In this document: piece after piece, positions 6,289 through 8,659 of the stretch
Position numbering within the stretch: position 1 is the first letter of the stretch
Layout: every line of letters begins with the position of its first letter
DNA from: a bacterium
Lineage (GTDB): Bacteria > Bacillota_I > Bacilli_A > RFN20 > CAG-826
Assembly: GCA_019421105.1 (NCBI GenBank)
Contig: JAHZFY010000011.1
Span: 1 to 8,659, forward strand
Length of the DNA: 8,659 bases
Direction of reading: 5' to 3'
The notes under the pieces: model-generated
What the model saw: only the letters and a program-made list of their open reading frames with translations
The model's database searches: none
Told to the model about the DNA's origin: nothing
Translations under genes and position numbers: made by a program

Positions 6289-6684
6289 ATGGAAAAGTAT
6301 TCAAAAGTAATCATGTCGAATATGTGCATGGTATATAAAAATGATGAAATTTTAGTCATTGATCGAAATAAAAAGGATTGGCCAGGAATAAATTTTCCAG
6401 GCGGACATATAAATGATGATGAAACTATCATCGAATCTACAATAAGAGAAGTAAAAGAGGAAACTAATCTTACCATTTCTGATTTAATTCCTTGTGGAGT
6501 TATGGAATGGGATTGGGGTAACAATATTAGATATTTAGCCTTTTTATATAAAACTGATAAATTTGAAGGTGAATTAAAATCAGGTGTAGAAGGTGAGGTT
6601 TTTTGGATAAAACTCGATGATTTAAATAAATATAAACTTTCCATTGATTTTGATAAAATCGTGGAAATGATGATAAAAAAATAA
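6289..6684 (+). CDS. Nudix hydrolase, MutT/8-oxo-dGTP diphosphatase-like
   Basis: The 131-residue single-domain cytoplasmic Nudix protein has the box G39-x5-E45-x7-R53-E-V-K-E-E58-T-N-L. This fits GX5EX7REUXEEXGU except that Asn60 replaces the usual Gly; all metal-binding glutamates are present. WPGINFPGGH (31-40) before the box and EGEVFW (101-106) near the C terminus are typical of the Bacillota 8-oxo-dGTP diphosphatase/YtkD-like group. Cleaning oxidised nucleotides from the pool is therefore the likely role, though Nudix substrates are hard to predict. GAGGGA lies 5 nt before the ATG. There is no terminator between it and the sigma-factor gene 49 nt downstream, so read-through into that operon is possible. 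Confidence 0.9.
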   Translation: MEKYSKVIMSNMCMVYKNDEILVIDRNKKDWPGINFPGGHINDDETIIESTIREVKEETNLTISDLIPCGVMEWDWGNNIRYLAFLYKTDKFEGELKSGVEGEVFWIKLDDLNKYKLSIDFDKIVEMMIKK

Positions 6685-6690
6685 TTTTTC

Positions 6691-6716
6691 CCAATAAAAT
6701 ATTAAATTCATTTGTT
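6691..6716 (+). promoter_or_regulatory. Bipartite element upstream of the sigma gene (candidate ECF promoter, copy 1)
   Basis: CCAATAAAA (6691-6699), 11 nt, then TTTGTT (6711-6716). The same element with the same spacing occurs at 8325-8350. Read as CCAATAA, 16 nt, GTTATT, it has ECF-promoter proportions. Transcription would start around 6725, inside the AAGGTG ribosome binding site, which is awkwardly close to the ATG (6734). An operator role is therefore also possible; AATAAA and TTTGTT form an imperfect inverted repeat. Confidence 0.5.
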
Positions 6717-6733
6717 ATTAAGGTGAGAAGAGT

Positions 6734-7261
6734 ATGGATGAAAAAAGAAGATTAAAAGAATTGCTCTATGAGTTAAAACAAGAAAAACTCGATTCATTTG
6801 ATGAATTATATGCATTAACAAAAAAAGGTGTCTATTTTGCAATATATGCGATTATCAAAGATGAAGAAGTCATTAAAGATTTGATGCAAGAAACCTATAT
6901 AGAGTTTTTAAATCATAAAAACAAAATTAAAGATGACACTGATGTATATGGATTCTTAGTTCAAGTAGCAAAAAACAAAACCATAAATTACTGGAACAAA
7001 AGAAAATATGAATCTGAATTTGTTTCTACCAATTATAAAGATAGTTCATATTCTCAAATGGAAAATATGGATACGGGCTTATTAAAAACGATCCAATCGA
7101 CATTAAATGAAAAAGAATACATGGTCTTTACATTAAAAGTGCTGGGGGAATACTCATTTAAGGAGATATCAAAAATTAAAAAAATTCCAATCGGCACCTG
7201 CACTTGGCTTTATCAAGAGGCAAGGAAAAAATTACAAGAAAAAATAGGAGGTATAAACTGA
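6734..7261 (+). CDS. ECF-like sigma-70 family RNA polymerase sigma factor
   Basis: The 175-residue protein has the two-domain plan of extracytoplasmic-function sigma factors. Region 2 (about 17-90) includes the core-binding DLMQETYIEF (49-58) and a Trp/Lys-rich segment ending INYWNKRK (84-91). A short linker follows (92-114). Region 4 (about 115-171) has a helix-turn-helix, SFKEISKIKK then IPIGTCTWLYQEARKKL (141-167). There are no region 1 or 3 domains. AAGGTG (6720-6725) lies 8 nt before the ATG. The TGA stop (7259-7261) shares one base with the ATG of the next gene, a membrane protein, which is the classic sigma/anti-sigma arrangement. The candidate autoregulatory element at 6691-6716 sits just upstream. 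The sigma family is clear. The ECF subgroup and the inducing signal are not. Confidence 0.88.
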   Translation: MDEKRRLKELLYELKQEKLDSFDELYALTKKGVYFAIYAIIKDEEVIKDLMQETYIEFLNHKNKIKDDTDVYGFLVQVAKNKTINYWNKRKYESEFVSTNYKDSSYSQMENMDTGLLKTIQSTLNEKEYMVFTLKVLGEYSFKEISKIKKIPIGTCTWLYQEARKKLQEKIGGIN

Positions 7262-8316
7262 TGTTAAAAGATGAAAACTTAAAACAACAAATTTTAAAAG
7301 AAATCAACGACGATTCAATTCCTAATTTAGCTACATCAATCAAGCAAAAATATTTGAATCAAAGACAAAGTTTAAAAACACCGTGGTATAAAAAACCTTT
7401 TGCTTACGCTATCGGAGCTCCTATTTTAGTCGGTGGAATTTTATGTGCGGTTATCATTCCTAATATGATTGGAATTAATGTGACAAATAAACCACATATT
7501 ACATCCGGTGTCCCTGTTGGTATTCAAGGTAGGAAAAATGAAATAGCGTTTGGTGTTTTAAGCGCAAGCAACATCGTCAATGGATTGAATAATAAATCTT
7601 TATCACTCATGAAAAGAAACGCCATTACAAAAGATGAGTTTTTTGATGAATTAAATACATTTAATCCTTATATGAAAACAGCTGAAACAATGCTAAATAA
7701 TAATTTTAATATCGAATCGGAAGTTAGTGTTTCTGATGATGTCAACTATCAATATATGATGAACATTGCAAACGAATTAGGCGATGTTAAATTTTATTAT
7801 AATGAAGTATTAGTGGACGAAGAAGATGATGAAAGTGAATATTCATTAAACGGCATCTTTAAAATCGATGAACATGTTTACACTGTAGAAGGTGAAAAAG
7901 AAATTGAAAACGATGTCGATGAAAGTGAAGCTGAATTAGAATTAAGAGTTTATTTTGATGAGGCTAAAAAAGATTATGTGATCATCAAACAAGAAATCGA
8001 AACTGCGACAAACGACCACGAGCAATCTTATGTTTATTCATTATTTGAAAATGAGGTTGAGGTGTTTAATGCTGAAGTATCTTTTGAAAAAGAACCTGAT
8101 GAATCTCCTTTAGTCGAAGTAAAAACCACTCAAGCTATTAATAAAAAGGAATCTAAATACCGTATTATTAATAATGACACAGGTTATTATTGCGAATATG
8201 AAATGTTATCAAATAAAGGAGATATGAGCATTGAAATTATTGATGATGACCTTGGTACTTCATATTTATATAAAGAAAATAATCTAGGCTACACCTATGT
8301 TTTAAAAAGAAATTAA
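7261..8316 (+). CDS. Single-pass membrane protein, probable anti-sigma factor with extracytoplasmic sensor domain
   Basis: The 351-residue protein has a cytoplasmic N domain of about 45 residues (helical, charged, no His/Cys zinc-binding anti-sigma motif), a membrane segment (about 48-70) and a large acidic extracytoplasmic part. The ectodomain starts with a helical stretch (95-147: IAF, then DEL at 129-131, then P136). It continues as a beta-rich acidic body (around 170-351) with alternating hydrophobic strands. The start at 7261 follows from AGGAGG (7246-7251) inside the sigma gene and the TGATG overlap with its stop; the frame is open upstream to 7204 but without a ribosome site. Coupling to the sigma gene and the topology point to an anti-sigma factor, with release by proteolysis or ligand binding as inference. 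Residues 95-147 align without gaps with the next lipoprotein. Confidence 0.72.
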   Translation: MLKDENLKQQILKEINDDSIPNLATSIKQKYLNQRQSLKTPWYKKPFAYAIGAPILVGGILCAVIIPNMIGINVTNKPHITSGVPVGIQGRKNEIAFGVLSASNIVNGLNNKSLSLMKRNAITKDEFFDELNTFNPYMKTAETMLNNNFNIESEVSVSDDVNYQYMMNIANELGDVKFYYNEVLVDEEDDESEYSLNGIFKIDEHVYTVEGEKEIENDVDESEAELELRVYFDEAKKDYVIIKQEIETATNDHEQSYVYSLFENEVEVFNAEVSFEKEPDESPLVEVKTTQAINKKESKYRIINNDTGYYCEYEMLSNKGDMSIEIIDDDLGTSYLYKENNLGYTYVLKRN

Positions 8317-8324
8317 AAAAATTT

Positions 8325-8350
8325 CCAATAAAACCATAACTATATTTGTT
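8325..8350 (+). promoter_or_regulatory. Bipartite element upstream of the second lipoprotein (candidate ECF promoter, copy 2)
   Basis: CCAATAAAA (8325-8333), 11 nt, then TTTGTT (8345-8350), the same boxes and spacing as at 6691-6716 while the spacer bases differ. Transcription from it would start near 8360, giving a leader of about 18 nt that still contains most of the AAAGGCGGT ribosome binding site (8360-8368). No terminator separates it from the anti-sigma gene, so the lipoprotein could also be read from the operon. Confidence 0.5.
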
Positions 8351-8376
8351 GTATAAGTGAAAGGCGGTAAAAGAAA

Positions 8377-8659
8377 ATGAAATCTACCAAAATTATACTT
8401 CCATTGTTTGCATCGATGTTATTAGTAGGATGCAACACAACCAACACTCAAAACAACTTCCCAATCGACACAAAAAACACTGCTAATGTATACGCATTTG
8501 AAGCAGCTACATCAATTGGCTTATTAGGAAAAACAGGCGTTTCAGGCTTAGCAATGTTAAAAGGCGCTAAAGATGTCGATCAAAGCATCATCGATGAATT
8601 GGTCCAATATTTACCATCCGTTGAAGCAGCTTTAACTGGCTTAGATGAATTGATCGCTG
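8377..8659 (+). CDS. Lipoprotein sharing a domain with the upstream anti-sigma ectodomain (partial, 3' end outside window)
   Basis: Ninety-four residues are visible. They comprise a signal peptide with lipobox LVG-C19, a short Asn/Thr-rich linker (20-37), then a largely helical segment (38-94) containing YAFEAATSIGLL, IIDEL and YLP. This segment aligns without gaps with residues 95-147 of the preceding membrane protein at a constant offset of 56. Identical positions include Ala40, Phe41, Leu58, Lys62, Asp73, Glu74, Leu75, Pro80, Ala85 and Leu89. The product would be anchored to the outer face of the membrane. AAAGGCGGT (8360-8368) is the ribosome binding site. The gene is likely a member of the sigma factor's regulon because of the shared upstream element. 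Function unknown; a ligand, decoy or cofactor of the sensor is possible. Confidence 0.8.
   Translation, partial: MKSTKIILPLFASMLLVGCNTTNTQNNFPIDTKNTANVYAFEAATSIGLLGKTGVSGLAMLKGAKDVDQSIIDELVQYLPSVEAALTGLDELIA

Noticed and set aside
6219..6644. Minus-strand open frame opposite the Nudix gene
   Set aside because: Antisense shadow of a gene with a full Nudix box; no promoter or ribosome site.
7204..7260. Earlier start of the anti-sigma gene inside the sigma gene
   Set aside because: No ribosome site there; AGGAGG at 7246-7251 and the TGATG overlap fix the start at 7261.
1..8659. CRISPR arrays, tRNA or rRNA genes, insertion sequences
   Set aside because: I saw no regularly spaced repeats, no cloverleaf-like segment, and no transposase or terminal inverted repeats.

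Overview
The window is AT-rich (roughly 30% GC by eye) and looks like a low-GC Gram-positive or its wall-less relatives (Bacillota/Mycoplasmatota, for example an Acholeplasma- or Izemoplasma-like lineage). Supporting signs are AGGAGG-type ribosome binding sites, lipobox lipoproteins, an M-box riboswitch, and TGA used as a stop (end of the sigma gene, 7259-7261) with Trp coded by TGG. The lineage is an inference and could be wrong.

Layout. Positions 1-1429 (minus strand) hold a magnesium-transport unit: a sigma-A-type promoter, an M-box (ykoK) Mg2+ riboswitch, an intrinsic terminator and mgtE. The mgtE frame is broken in the loop between TM2 and TM3: the first 350 residues end at a TGA that overlaps the ATG (ATGA) from which the rest of the protein continues in the -1 frame off the window edge. 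Divergent from it, 1483-2452 (plus) is asnA, asparagine synthetase A. It has lost about 35 bp (the GEGLYT region) and is frameshifted, so it is probably a pseudogene. Its stop codon directly abuts the stop of a convergent minus-strand operon (4897 down to 2453). That operon encodes a membrane-anchored endonuclease/exonuclease/phosphatase-fold protein, a Cof-type HAD phosphatase and a small four-helix membrane protein.

From 4898 on everything is on the plus strand. A lipoprotein with a Thr/Ser/Glu/Pro stalk and three divergent extracellular repeats ends in a strong terminator. A Nudix hydrolase follows. Then comes the most interesting block: an ECF-like sigma factor, a translationally coupled single-pass membrane protein (probable anti-sigma factor) and a second lipoprotein running off the right edge.

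Two observations bind this last block together. The DNA just upstream of the sigma gene and just upstream of the lipoprotein gene shares a bipartite element, CCAATAAAA-N11-TTTGTT, with identical spacing, as expected of an autoregulated ECF regulon. The first 50 or so residues of the anti-sigma ectodomain and of the mature lipoprotein also align without gaps (AF, DEL, P and other shared positions). The membrane regulator and the lipoprotein it may control therefore probably share a domain. I infer an envelope-sensing circuit in which the lipoprotein could feed back on, or mimic, the sensor. The function itself is not shown by sequence.
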